Source: Otatea glauca
Taxonomy: Eukaryota; Streptophyta; Magnoliopsida; Poales; Poaceae
Assembly (NCBI GenBank): GCA_036346275.1
Contig: CM070727.1
Span: forward strand, 4,207,760 to 4,271,759
Direction of reading: 5' to 3'
DNA: 64,000 nt
Position numbers and translations under genes: made by a program. Under the pieces are notes generated by a model. It was not told the origin of the DNA and did no database searches. It saw only the letters and a program-made list of their open reading frames with translations. Positions 46,265 to 58,609 of this stretch are shown piece after piece. How positions within the stretch are numbered: the stretch's first letter is position 1; each line of letters starts with the position of its first letter.

Positions 46265-46396
46265 CAAGAGGTCTCGAGTCCAAAACTCGGTTTGCGCAAT
46301 TAAAAAATAATAATTGCAGCTCAATTCTGCTTGACAACTGTACCTGTCTGTCCTACAAAATTGTACTACACGTCAACTTGAGAAGTACTCTTTATA

Positions 46397-46637
46397 CTCC
46401 CTCCGTCTAAATTTATATAGCATGTTTTTAATGGTCTATATGACGTATTTCATGTTCCAATGCAAATTAGTGTTGTGTCTCCTTTATACCCCTAATAAAT
46501 ATCTAAAATTACTTAATATTTTGTACATGCATGTATTGAATATAATACTTAGATATAATAATTAGTGGTAGTCTAGTCATTTTCAATATTGATCTATTTG
46601 CTAAGAGAAAATACCGCGTGTGAACTTGCGGATGGAG
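46397..46637. mobile_element. Stowaway-like MITE, copy 2
   Basis: The ends CTCCCTCCGTCTAAATTTA and, reversed, CTCCATCCGCAAG are inverted repeats flanked by TA on both sides (46395-46396 and 46638-46639). The interior shares its order with 10719-10977 (CGTATTTCATGTTCCAATGC, CCCCTAATAAATA, AGATATAATAATTAG). No coding capacity. Confidence 0.88.
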
Positions 46638-46639
46638 TA

Positions 46640-47613
46640 CTTCGCATAGTCCAACAGTCTGTTCATATACTGTGACTTAATCATGCAATAAGATATATAC
46701 CAAGGATTGCTCTTTACCGATGAGGATAACATATAGATATATGCCAACTTGCAGAGTGATTTGATTGACAAGGCAATCCACGTCGTATGGCACAAAATAA
46801 TAAACCAACTGCTGCCTTGATAGATAGAATTTGATTAATTACACAAACTCAATCAAGGTAGAACAGAACCTAAGCCGAGCTAACTACAACACAAGCATTG
46901 CCTAAAAAGGTCAGTTGAGTTGCTTCCACTAAGACCAGAAAGAGCCAACTTTCTTTTTTGCCACAAGACTAGTGTAAGCAGGGTTTGACCTTTCAGCTTA
47001 CCATATCAGTTCGCCCAGCAAAACTTAGCATTCTCTAACTGCCATGATAATTCCATCTTCAATTATGTCAAATGAACAATTATTAGTTAAAAACTTAAAA
47101 CTCACCGTTGCGAAAATCGAGCATTGCAATGCCAGTACGAGGCCAGTGAGGCTTGAATTAAAATTACCTGATCGTATCGCGTTTGCAGTCTTGGCTCTGG
47201 TAGGCTCACATGGCGATCTGATCACCAAGTTCTTAATGACATGCTTTCCTTAGCACAAATGGAACTGGCGAAACTATTTGACCAAATTCTAGTATAATCG
47301 GCTTCATGACTTCGTGTCGCCGTTGAGCTTCCGTTGTTCATGAAACGTGCGTGGAAATGATCGCAAAGTCAAAGTTAATTACGCTCATATGAAGCTGTAA
47401 GCACGCGTAAGCTGACTAGGACAGTGGCAACGCTCGGCAGGTGACAATTTGTCAATGTTCGATAGTGATCTTTTGTGAACTTGCCAGTATAGCAAATCTG
47501 AAGATTGGCCAGATTATGAACTAAAAAAGTAATAATTCAGGTCAACCTTACTACTGTTGAGAATTCAGGTCAACCTTAATACTGTTGAGAGTAAACACCT
47601 GGAGGTGCTCATC
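46640..47613. other. Gene-free intergenic stretch
   Basis: No gene recognised. A 69-codon frame at 47044-47253 has no known domain or splice context. Confidence 0.35.
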
Positions 47614-47621
47614 GCTGGAGG

Positions 47622-49046
47622 TAGGGTTCAAAATCTCGCCGGTTTCTCGTGAGATCTCGCTTACCGGACGGGAACGAGATTTGAAATGCCAGCTGGAGTA
47701 GAAAAATTCAAAACAATTGAATTGCTACAGTAATCTCACTAGATCTTTGCGAGATCTCGGCATTTTTGACCAGAATTTGATGTTTGACCACCAGATTTGA
47801 TCGGAAATTGATCAATAACTCTTAAGAAAGTCATCTCCTATGAAAATTTGTTGAAAAACCGAATGTTTGAGATATTTTTTAAAACTCTCAGAAACACTAT
47901 CAGATTTTTATAAAATTATACGTGATTAATCATATGTGAAAAATTTATGGTACCATATTAGAAAGTGTAGGATCATACATAAATTTTTTTAAAATAATTT
48001 AACTTCATTTGTTATCTTTAAAAAACAGAATGAACATAATTGGGACAGTAATATTGTCAAAATTTTATAAATTTTCTCCTGTGTGATCATTATCCAAAAT
48101 TTTTATTAGAGCTTAATAATTGACTCAGTACCATTCTAGAAAATGTTCAAAAAAAAATTGTTTGCTCAATCAAATCTATGTATGCATTGAACTTCATTTG
48201 TTATATTTCAAAAATAAAAAACAGAAAGGACATAAATGGTACACTGTATTGTAAGAATTTTATAAATTCACTAGACTGTGATCATGATTCAAAAATTTTA
48301 TGAGATATTAATAATTTCCTTAGAACCCTTATTCAAAATTTTCAAAAAAATTAAACATTTTTTTATTGCTAAAGCAAATCTATGTATTGATCATCAGGCT
48401 TTTATGAGGACGTAGCACTTTCAGAATTTTTGAAACCTTTTGAAGCTTTATAATTAGATGAAAATTTTATATAAACATTTATGATACATCAGGACCATCT
48501 ACAAAAAATTTCAAAATTTTATAACGTGGTTTGTACCATTTTTCATTTGGTTGAAGTTTGCCAATAAAGCTTTTATCAGGATAGTAGCACTGTCCGAATT
48601 TTTAAAAATTCATGAAGCTTTTTAATCACCTTAAAATTTTATGGGAACATTATTTATGCTTCATAACCGTGCAAAAAAAATTCAAAAAATTCTAATGTGG
48701 TTTGTTTCATTTTTCATTCAGTTCAAACTTGTCGGTCAGAGTTTTGTCAGGACAGTAACAATGTTTGAATTTTTTTAAATTCCTCAGATTTTATAATTAT
48801 ATGAAAATTTTATGAGAACATCACTGATGTGTCAGAAACCTCCATAAAAAAATTCAAAAATGTTCGAATTCGTTTGAGCTATTTTTCACGCCGTCCAATT
48901 TTGCTGAGATCTCGGTTCAAAAAACCGGAATTCAAATTCTGATTTTATAATTCGGCCAGAATTTGTTCGAAATATCGAGATCTCGTTGAGATTTCGTTAA
49001 CCGGCAACGGATGATATTTAAAAGGAAACCGAGATTTCAATCCTTG
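47622..49046. mobile_element. Non-autonomous hAT-like element with perfect 8-bp duplication
   Basis: The left end TAGGGTTCAAAATCTCG and the reversed right end CAAGGATTGAAATCTCGG are imperfect inverted repeats. The perfect 8-bp duplication GCTGGAGG lies at 47614-47621 and 49047-49054. The ends are rich in GAGATCTCG palindromes where 14535-15989 has GAAATTTCG. The interior is largely collinear with that element (CTCCTATGAAAATTTGTTGAAAAACC, TTGTTATCTTTAAAAA, GGACAGTA, TTTTTCATT phrases). The two therefore share one core with different end motifs. No transposase. Confidence 0.83.
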
Positions 49047-49054
49047 GCTGGAGG

Positions 49055-52000
49055 TACATGCCATGCCAGGATGCCTAGGAAGCTGCAGCCTGCAGCTATG
49101 CAGGCTAAGTTTGAAGATGCAGAGATCAACCTTCCAAAAAAAAAAGGCTGCAGAGATCATCTCTGAATATTCTACGAATATCTGACCATTCAAGAACGCT
49201 AAGGATATTGCACTAACAAAAGCTTCACATTTCGATCTCTTATAGTTTCCATAGCGTCAGAATGTACGCGTAGTTTCTCTTTCTGGAAGGATTTTTAAAA
49301 ACAGCAAAAGCTGTGGATATATTAGCAGGAAGCATAAAACTTATAGGGCACATGATACTGCGCTAGATTTATGTACAAAACCAAATGCGAAAACGCCGTG
49401 TCAGGTATGCAGGGATGATAGCCAACGAAGTTGGAGACGCACTTTGTGCAGTTGTGTGTACCTGCGCCTTCCAGGCTACAGCAGGAGTGAAGGACCAAAT
49501 GTCATCACCAGTTCACCACAAAGAATGGTCGTGAGAATTACTCGGAGGAAACGTGCGTCTGCGAAAACGAAGCTCGGAGCGCACGTAGTGTGCGATAGGT
49601 GGCCGAAAGAATGGCTTTGTTTGGAGAAAAGAAAAAGTTGTTTCGCCGTGATATTATGATGGACGAAAAGGCGAGTAGGGATGGTAAATAGAAGCTAAAT
49701 AAAAAAATTTCTTTAAAATTCAAATCACTTTTCTTCCTAAAAGAATAGATCGGATGAACTGATCAAATGAATAGAAAACCCAGCGATAGGTCGAATAAAT
49801 CAATAAAACAGCAATTATCGGGTGAACAGTAAACTACATCTGGTCGGATGAACAGCAAACTGCACTTGGACGGGATGAATATCACTAACGGCCATTAAAA
49901 ACAACAATGGACGTGCGAACAGTCCCCCCATGAACAGTACAAAAACAGCATCGAACTGTTGGATGAACAAAACAAAAACAGCAACAGTTGGTCGAACAGT
50001 GCTCAGGGTGAATAGTCTCGATGAACAGTGCTTGGTGAACAGTATCAGATGAATAGTGAAATCATCTCAATCTCAAAATCAAGAATCGATATAACTTTTG
50101 ATCGGCTGATTCAAAACCCGTAAAACTTTGCATGCACCTTCCCAAGGAAGTCAGGAACCTATTTCAACCTCCAATCATAGAGATTGATATCAAAGTTCCG
50201 ACTTTTTCAATCTAAAGAAGGTTGCACCAAAAACTTTACTCTAAACTTGCTCGTAAGGATTTGATAATCAATATGACCCTAGATGGTCTTCCACATATCA
50301 CACTAAGTAAGAATAACCAAAACTAGCCCTCAAACTGACAAGAACATGATCTACCAAAAAAACTTTCTCTTCCCCGACAAAAAGACCGGTATCTTGCAAG
50401 AAAATAAAAGAGAGACATGTAGCTAGCCTAGATGATTGGGATAATAAGATATGACCTATAGAAAGTTCATCCAACAATTATTCATCCTTGACAACAATAA
50501 CAAGAGAGAAAGAAATCACAGAGAGAGCAAAACTCAAGAGGGAAGGGCAACCAATTGAGTATGAACTTGAGCACGAAAACGATTTCTATTTCTTAATGAG
50601 AGGAATGGTTACAAAGCCTCACAACCAGGTGGGCAAAGCTCAAAAAAGCATCAAAAAACCAAAATCCTTCTCATAAACCCTAAAATCCTTTTTAACACTT
50701 AGGCAGAGGCATCCTCTACCCCTCTATTTATAGCCTAACCTGACCAATCTTCACCCTTAGATGACTTTCTTCTCTCAGAAAAAACCCCATCAAAGGCTAG
50801 ATTCAACTCACTCAATTATACATGGGCTAACCCAAAACCGAACAGCATAAAGGGTTTTAACACAACACCACTAACTTAACCGCTACTTCACTCGCAAACC
50901 TGCGATCTAACGATCCAGTTTTGCTTAAGTAGGGCTTAAGTTAGCATCTCCACCATCCACTTGTGTTCTCGGCTTGCAGCTACTTCCTGACCTCAGTCAT
51001 CTTCGGCGCCACTTTCAACGTCTGGATCTTAACTCTCCTAGCCTAGTCCCGGTCTCCTCCGCTTCACCATGATCTAGCTCCAAAGTTCTACAACCATCAC
51101 CGACAAGCAAACACATCACATAGCAATGTCCAACAACATATGCAATAAGATCAACATATAGCCAGAATGATATACAATTTGTCCCGATTAGCTTACAACA
51201 TGTCCCGACCAATTTACAACCAGTCCCAACCAGTTAAAGCCCCAACCACTGAAGTCAAAGACCAGTCAATGTTTGACCATTGGTCCTGGACAACTCTCAT
51301 CGACTCAAATTGCTCAAAATCAATTCGAATCAAACTCAAACTTGTGCACTACAAGATTAAATACAGTCGATTATTCATCACAAATATAGCTAAACCTCTA
51401 CATGGCTTTTCACATTGCAATGTCTCGTTTATCATCGGTCACACACACCTAAATGACGAAATCTCACTTGCATGGCCGAGAGAGAGTCAATAGTTTTTTC
51501 CCCCCTTTTATGCTTTGGCCCATCTTTAAGCCAACCCAACATCCACGAAGAAGTTCATGCCGTAAACCTGATTATATTCTGAAAAGAGTAGAACCGAGAG
51601 CTTCGTACTTAAACAGTTGTTCAGATATGATTAGTTACATGGTTACCTGTACCATAACAGGTGTATTCCCTCGTAAAAAAAAGTGTATTTGTCCACCTTT
51701 TCTCTTCTATGGATTTCAGTGTCGACATATGAGCATTCCTGCATCGCACTCACTGTCTCGTGAACCTCGACTCCTCGAGCAGACAAAACCCTCCCTCTCT
51801 AGTCCATCCCAAGTAGGAAAAACCTAGTCCAGAAAAATAACCACTAGATTTGTACGTGGCATAAGGAATTAGCTGCCATTTTTTTGTGTGAGGCATGCAC
51901 AGAAGCCAGATAAAGATGCACTGATCAAGTTCAAGTGATCAACTACATGTATCACGGGACTAGCTATGAATTTGTATTAATTCAGTATCTGGTTATTGGT

Positions 52001-52515
52001 GTGGTTTTCGCGTGTTGAATTCGAATATTATCCCCATCTAATTTCAAGTCTAAAGAGAAAAAAGTTGGGCCAGGCCTCTGTTTCAAAAAAAAGAGAGTGT
52101 TAATAAATTATTAACTGTTTGAACCCACTAATTCCATGTAAAAAATATATATAATTATCTAAGTATCTTATCGTGTTCCAGATTTTTACATATTCAGTTA
52201 AATTACATGCGGGAGTGTGCTAAATTAATCTGTTTAAAAAAAGTATACTAGAGTTATTTCTTGGCTAATATAAATTTTCATCACTACTACCACATTTTCC
52301 ATTTTAGTATCTTCGCTCGACTTTGAAGCTGTCCAAAGCGGGTAAAACTAAGGACCTGTGGCCTGTGGGAACACGTGAATCTAAAAATACATGATGAGAA
52401 TTTCGTAGGAATTCTACAAGCTCATTCCTCAGTTCCAAAGGGACTCATTGGAAATTTTTCCATAGGATTTCAATCCTACAAATCTATACCTTATCTAAAG
52501 CTGAAAAGAATGGTG
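49055..52515. other. Gene-free intergenic region with GAACAGT word repeats
   Basis: No gene recognised. Between 49755 and 50070 the words GATGAACAGT, GGTGAACAGT and CGAACAGT recur about ten times at irregular 15-40-bp spacing. 50480-50690 holds a small Lys/Glu-rich frame without a known domain. 50070-51500 has an even, mildly CA-rich composition like part of an old retroelement, but I found no termini. The last 180 bp before the Tat-like element contain GGACTCATTGGAAATTTTTC, a phrase seen in grass MITEs. Confidence 0.35.
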
Positions 52516-52520
52516 CGTTT

Positions 52521-54281
52521 TGTTGAGGGGAAGTTCCCTCATGACCCCACAGGCATGTCCCTCCGACAAAGGCAAGGGCCCCTGGTCACATGGCACTTGG
52601 CAAGCCCCCCGCCAGTGTTGGAGAAAAAGGAGGACGTCCACGAGAGGCGCCCACCTACTTCGCGAGAGCCTATGGGAGACGTCCTCCTACTCCGCGGGCA
52701 TCTACGGGAGACTGCCTTCTACTCCGCGGACGTCGGGAGGCACCCACCTACTCCGCGGGAGCCTACGGGAGGCGCCCTCCTACGCCCCGAGCGTCTCCGG
52801 GAGGCGCCCTCCTACGCCCCGGGCGTCTCCGGGAGGCGCTCTCCTACTCCGCGGGCATCTACAAGAGGCTCCTTTCTACTCCGCGGGCGTTTCCGGGAGG
52901 CATCCTCCTACTCCGCGGGCGTCTACGGGAGACTCCCTTCTACTTCGCGGAAGTCGGGAGGCACCCTCCTACTCCGCGGGAGCCTACGGGAGGCGCCCTC
53001 CTACTCCGCGAGCATCTACAGGAGGCTCCTTTCTACTCCATGGATGTCGGGAGGCACCCTCCTACTCCGCGGGAGTCTACGGGAGGCGTCCTCCTACTCC
53101 GTGAGCATCTACAGGAGGCTCCTTTCTACTCCATGGACGTCGGGAGGCACCCTCCTACTCCGCGGAAGCCTACGGGAGGCACCCTCCTACTCCGCGGGTG
53201 TCTCCGGGAGGCGCCCTTCTACTCCGTGGGAGCCTACGGGAGGCGCCCTCCTACTCCGCGGGCGTCTCCGAGAGGTGCCCTTCTACTCTGCGGACGTCGG
53301 GAGGCACCTCCTACTCCGCAGGAGCTTACGGGAGGCGCCCTCCTACTCCACGGATGTTTCCGTGAGGCGTCCACCTACTTCGCGGGAGCCTACGGGAGGC
53401 GCCCTCCTACTCCGCGGGTGTCTACATAAGGCTCCTTTCTACTCCGCAGACGTCGGAAGACGCCCTCCTACTCCGCGGGAGCTTACGGGGAGGCGTCCTC
53501 CTACTTCGCGGGAGCCTACGGGAGGCGCCCTCCTACTCCGCGGGCGTCTCTGGGAGGCGTCCTTCTACTCCGCGGGTGTCTACGGGAGGCTCTCTTCTAC
53601 TCCGCGGACGTCGGGAGGCACCCTCCTACTCCGCGGGAGCCTTCGGGAGGCGCCCTCCTACTCCGCGGGCGTCTCCGAGAGGCGTCCTTTTACTCCGCGG
53701 GTGTCTACGGGAGGCTCTCATCTACTCCGCGGACGCCGGGAGGCACCCTCCTATTTTGCGGGAGCCTACGGGAGGCGTCCTACGCCGCGGGGGTCTTCGG
53801 GAGGCGCCTTTCTACTCTGCGAACGTCGGGAGTCGCCCTCCTACCCCGCGGGAGCTTACGGGAGGCGCCCTCCTACCCTGTGGGGTCCTAGAGTTAGAGG
53901 CTTGCCCCACGAAGAGATGATGTGGGATCCACTCTCTCCGTCCGGGAATGACTAAGATGCCCCCGCTTCAGCCGTTGTACTAGGGGTAGCATGGTATTTT
54001 CTCGTGACAGGCTGGGGCGCCTATAAAACTCCATTGTAACCCACTCATGTAAGATGAATCTCATTGAATACAGAACTAACAACTGGTGCATCCCTCGGGA
54101 GCTTGGACCGGGAGGCCCCTCCCTACTCCCCCAGGGGAACGCACCGACAGGAGTAGGGCGCTTCCCTAAGCACCCGAACCTGTATAAACCCTTGTGTCTA
54201 TTTTCTTCTCTCTCGGACGTTGGCCCGTGAAACAGCCGACGTCCGTCCACATTCTTGTGTCTTGTTTCCGAACATACGACA
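52521..54281 (+). repeat. 5' LTR with 32-bp minisatellite
   Basis: 1761 bp. About 52640-53890 consists of degenerate 32-bp units built on TACTCCGCGGGAGCCTACGG and GAGGCGCCCTCC. Because 32 is not a multiple of 3 and the unit lacks stops, all three plus frames stay open for long distances (up to 526 codons); these are not genes. The last 390 bp are unique and include CTATAAAACTCC (54012), a TATA-like box, and AATACAGAACTAAC before the end. Confidence 0.9.
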
Positions 54282-54283
54282 TT

Positions 54284-54301
54284 TGGCGCCGTCCATGGGG
54301 A
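54284..54301 (+). other. Primer-binding site (tRNA-Asp-like)
   Basis: TGGCGCCGTCCATGGGGA lies two bases after the LTR end. It is close to the TGGCGCCGTTGCCGGGGA form used by Tat/Athila elements. Confidence 0.7.
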
Positions 54302-54321
54302 CATAGCTAACATTGAAGGCT

Positions 54322-55014
54322 ATGGCTCCTACCAAGAAGCACCCCAAGCCTCCTCCAACTTCGAAGCTCAAGGAGCGAGTCAACGACCCCCCTCCTCAGC
54401 GGACCTCCAGGCGGGCGCCTCCCTTGGAGATCGGGGCTGTCCACCCCGGGGTAGACAACATCCTTCAAGTCCCAGGGCCTGAGGAAACCTCCCTCCCTCT
54501 CACTGGCCACCATTGACCAAGAGCCGCAACCCTGAGATGCCCCCGTCGCCGCGGGGTTGGGAGCCCCGGAGCCTGTGATCCCTCCTGAGGCGTGGGACTT
54601 GCCTCGGTGGCGGGCTCTGGTGGAGGCAACCACGAGGCAGACCATGGACTACCTGATGGCCTCTTATCGTCCTCTTGGCCTCCCTCCACACCTCTCGCCG
54701 CTCCCACTACCACCCTCGGTCCAGATCGCCACCGATCCGGGGGTGCATGGGGGCCCTACCTTCACCTACGAGGGAGAGCAAGGAGGGAACACCTACCATC
54801 TCCCGCCACCGGCCCATACAACGGTCACAAGCGGGGCCTTGTTCTGGTCGTTGCACCCTCCGAGCCCTGGTTTCGGGGGGCTCCTCTCATGCTGCTCTAG
54901 TTCGTGCCGTCGCCCCAACCCCTGGGGCCCGAGCTTGCGCCCCCACGAGCGGGATCCCCAGGACCTCCCCCACAAGCTTTTCCTCCTAGGCAAATGCGCC
55001 TACACCCAGAACTG
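54322..55014 (+). pseudogene. Gag-like remnant
   Basis: An ATG 20 bp after the primer site opens MAPTKKHPKPPPTSKLKERV and runs Pro/Arg-rich to a stop near 54516. A further frame at 54557-55015 contains PRWRALVEATTRQTMDYL, a helix-like gag-type stretch. No CCHC knuckle is visible. The gag sequence passes directly into integrase, so roughly the protease-RT-RNase H part of pol is deleted. Confidence 0.5.
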
Positions 55015-55821
55015 ATGCCGATCACTTGGCCTTTTGCTCGGAGGGGAATGGACCTACTCAAGCCATTCCCGCCGGCCAAGGGGGGCTACAAGCATGCGGT
55101 GGTGGCGGTGGACTACTTCACCAAGTGGGTGGAAGCTGTTGCCAACAATTGCATCCCGGTGGTGCAAAAGTTCTTCGAAGAACCTTGGACTTTGTCATCC
55201 AATTGGGATACCCTGCGCGCTCGCCTGGGTCACCCTAAGTCCAAGGGGGCGGTCGAAAGGGCCAATGGCCTAATCCTCCAAGGCATCCGCCACCGACTTG
55301 AAAGGAGCACACTTAAACGTGGGTTATGGACATAGGAATTCCTCAACGTCCTGAGGGGGATGCGCATGACTCCTAGCCGCTCCGCGGGGCGAACACCTTT
55401 CTCACTTGTGTACGGAGTGGAAGTGGTCCTCCCCGCAGAGATCCGCCACCGCTCCCTTCGTGTGGAGATGCTCTCGGAGTACATACCTATCAACTTCACG
55501 GCAAACAAAGACAATCATAAGACGGAAGTGGACTTCGCGGAGGAGGTCTGTGACCGCGCCCTCGTCAAGCATGCCACATACGAATGAGAAGTCGCTCGTT
55601 TCTACAATAGCCGGGTGCGGGAGCGAACCTTTCCCTTGGGGGAGTTGGTCCTAAAAAGGATCACCGACCCAGGAGCCCAAGGGAAGCATCATCCTATGTG
55701 GGAGGGACCCTACCATGTCTTAGTGGTCTTGGGCTCAGGGGCCTACCGCCTCACAACTACGGAGGACGAGCAGCTCAAGCGCGCCTAGAACGCGAACAAG
55801 CTCAAGAAGTTCTACATTTAA
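55015..55821 (+). pseudogene. Integrase remnant, internally deleted
   Basis: Starts WPFARRGMDLLKPFPPAKGG and HAVVAVDYFTKWVEA (first catalytic Asp region). It then jumps after VVQKFFEEP to LGHPKSKGAVERANGLILQG, so the SDNG-type segment with the second catalytic Asp is missing, while the Glu-side block VERANG remains. The C-terminal parts RTPFSLVYGVEVVLPAEIRH (55360-55587), NSRVRERTFPLGELVLKRI and MWEGPYHVLVVLGSGAYRL follow with one or two stops (TAG at 55324-55335 region, TGA near 55587). It ends LKKFYI-stop. Not catalytic. Confidence 0.85.
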
Positions 55822-57100
55822 GTTTTCTTATACGCCGCAACGGCACCTATCATGTATTGATGTAAACCTTTCTAAGGTCATCGATAAAGCATCAAATTAA
55901 GTTCCGCATGTCTCCTATCACTGTGCGGTTGTCTCGAAAGACCCATCCCCCACACGTAGCTACGGAGGATGAGCTAGAACCTCGCATCCTCAGCGAGACA
56001 TATCTACAGGGCGCATGGTCTCCGAGGCCTACCCCTGAAAAGGCCCCAAGCGGCCTGGACATTTCACATCCCCCTTGGGCGGCCCCCTCCTTGCTGGACC
56101 CAAGGAGCGGGCGTTGACTTAAGGCATTTTGCCTAAGTCATAGGGTGCTCCATAGCTTAGTCCCCTATGGACCCCTGACGCTAAGCCAAAACAACCCCCG
56201 GGTCACCATTTCATCCCCTCCGCGGGAAGCTACAGGAACCTTCTTATTGCAAGAAGCGTGGCAGGAGACATCCCTTCCGGTGGGCATATGCTTAAGCCTC
56301 TTGGCAAGGCCAAATAAACAATCGACGATGCTCCTACAGAGCTACGCTTTGTGCTAAATGCCCACTCTAAGGTCTTATGGACGGTGCCCTAAATGGCCCA
56401 GGCCAAGACAAAACTAAGGTCGCCCAAGGGCGACGAGGGGACCGAGTCCCTATCACCGTCATGCGAGGAAGAAAACACTCCCACGTTGTCTAATGACGCA
56501 AAGGGCTCGCCCCCTCCATGCGCAACACAGGATGAGTTACTTTCTCTCCCTTGGGGAGAAGTAGCTAAATGACCCTTCAGTGGGGCGCCCGCGCCCTGGA
56601 CCCCTCCTGGGACCCAAGGCACAATCATGCCCCCATGAAGTCACCCAATCTTGTGGAAGATCTTCTTTGGCAGGCATAGTCGACGTGGCGCCCGAGACCT
56701 TTGTGCGCTTCGTTTATAGCGGATGCCAACTGCCCTCTGATGCGCATCCTAAAACAAGGCATTGCAAAAGTCATGAGTCATCCATATCATAACACCAATG
56801 CAAGTTCATACAAAATGAGGGGAGCACGCCACCACTGACCGTCGTGAGCACTACAAATGAAAATACATCTCTAACATGAAGGGGCGTTTTGCCTTGCAAG
56901 GACAGGGATCCCAAATACCCCAATGGCATGCTCCTGTCACGTTACCTGGACTCCTGATGGCTGGTGCCTGCACCCACGACTGGTGCCAATGGTCGATGCC
57001 CTACAATGGATGTAGGCCGTGGCTAGTGCCCTGCACCTCGCAGCGGTACCAAAAGCCCTACGCGGGGCTACGGCCGTGCCTAGGCTCCCTACAGTCTTGA
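55822..57100. other. Tat-like element 3' internal region, first part
   Basis: Moderately GC-rich sequence downstream of integrase with frames broken every 70 codons or less. I recognise nothing coding. Confidence 0.45.
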
Positions 57101-58540
57101 GCCCCATCATGGTCGCACTCATGCCCGGCGGTGCCCTATGCCCTACGCCCAGCGCCTGAGCTCCGTTTAGTGCCTGCATCCAATGAAGCAATTATGATGA
57201 CCAAGCCCGCACAAGCGTACACCCTACGGTCCACGGCCGAATGCGCCCAGCAGCGACGTCGGTGCTCTACACCTGCGCCTAGCCCTCTTGCGCCCGAGTG
57301 AGCAGCACTCTGCAGCAGCCAAGTCTGGCTCTATGGCAGCACCCTACTGCGCATCGATGCACGCTCTCTTTGCGGCGCGGGCACCATACGGTAGTGCCCA
57401 CGGCCGTGCTCCCTGCGGTCGAGCGCCCTACGACCTCTCGCCCATGTGGTCAGGCCGCCTACGGCCAAGCGCCTGTGTGGCCAAGTGCCTAAGCACCCTG
57501 CGCCCTTGCGCCCTCAAGGCTAAGTGCCTCGTGCCCTTGCGCCAGCACCCTAGTGGCTAAGCGCCCTGCAACCGGGTGCTCGCGTCCATAAAAAGTATTA
57601 ATGGGATGTGTTCATGCCCATAGACGGTGCCCTACTCTCGGCATCTGAGGGCCAGCATCTTCGGTTGGTGCCATGTGTTTCGTCCCTGAGCGAACGCTTG
57701 GCCAGCACCTGTGCGCCCCTGAGGCTGGTGCCCAAACACCCCTGTGGCCAGTGACCGCGCCCTGCGATGGCAGTGCCCTTGGCCGAGCCCTTGCAGCTAG
57801 CGCCCGCGCGCACAGCGCCCTACGGCCGACGCCCGTATGGCCTGCACTTTGTTGTGGGACACCTTACGCCCTATGCCCTTTGGCCAGCGCTCGTGCAGCT
57901 GGCGCCCCTTCAGCCAGCGCTCTGTGGCTAACACCCACGTGTCCGGCATCGTGCTGCGGGGCACCCTGTGCCCTTCGACCAGCGCCTCGCTGTAGGGCAC
58001 CCCGCAGACATGCCTTGCAAGCAGTGCCCTACAGCTAGCGCTCGCGTGGCCAACACCCTACCGCAGAAGCCTGCGAGGCCGACATCTCTTTGGCCAGTGC
58101 CCTGCGGGGCTAAGCCCTTGCAGCTAGCACCCGCGCACTCAGCGCCCTGCTGTGGAACACCCTGCGCCTCGCGGCCATAGGGCAGGGGCGCTCCCGTGCG
58201 CCTGCGCGACTCCGTTCGCCTTAGCGCCCTCGTCCCCGTGCACGAGCCCTATGTCTTGCACCCACGCGAAAATGTGTGCTGACACCCTGCAGCCGCTCCC
58301 ACAAGACTATGTCCCACGACGGCCAAGACCCTGTGCCCACGACCCTATGTCCGGTGCTTCATGCCCTTGTGCCCCACACGCGCGAACCCTGCGACGAAGT
58401 CCCGCGCACGCTTCCTATGCTATGCACGGCCGTCCTCCACGCACGCCCTACTCCAAGTGCGCTACAGTAGCGTCAGCATCTCATGTGCCTTGTGGCATGC
58501 GTTAGATGCTCAGCGCACCTATAGCCCAAGCTCCTACGCG
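57101..58540. repeat. GC-rich degenerate repeat zone
   Basis: Irregular repeats of GCCCTGCGGCCAGCGCCC-like words (e.g. near 57780-57850, 57880-57990, 58020-58150) at ~25-45-bp spacing. Short frames are open on both strands because stops are rare, not because of genes. Confidence 0.6.
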
Positions 58541-58609
58541 TCTAGTGACCGCGAAGTGCTTCCTGCGCAAGGGAGGGCGTGTGCTCTGGCGCCCTTCGCC
58601 CCACACCAG

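Noticed and set aside
52640..53890. Possible CRISPR-like array because of regular short repeats
   Set aside because: Units are directly abutting without unique spacers, in a eukaryotic LTR.
52375..53955. A 526-codon open frame, with 194-, 279- and 114-codon frames overlapping it
   Set aside because: All run through the 32-bp LTR minisatellite; openness in three frames follows from the period and lack of stops.
57288..58505. Several 60-120-codon frames in the Tat-like interior
   Set aside because: GC-rich repeats with few stops on either strand; no domain recognised.
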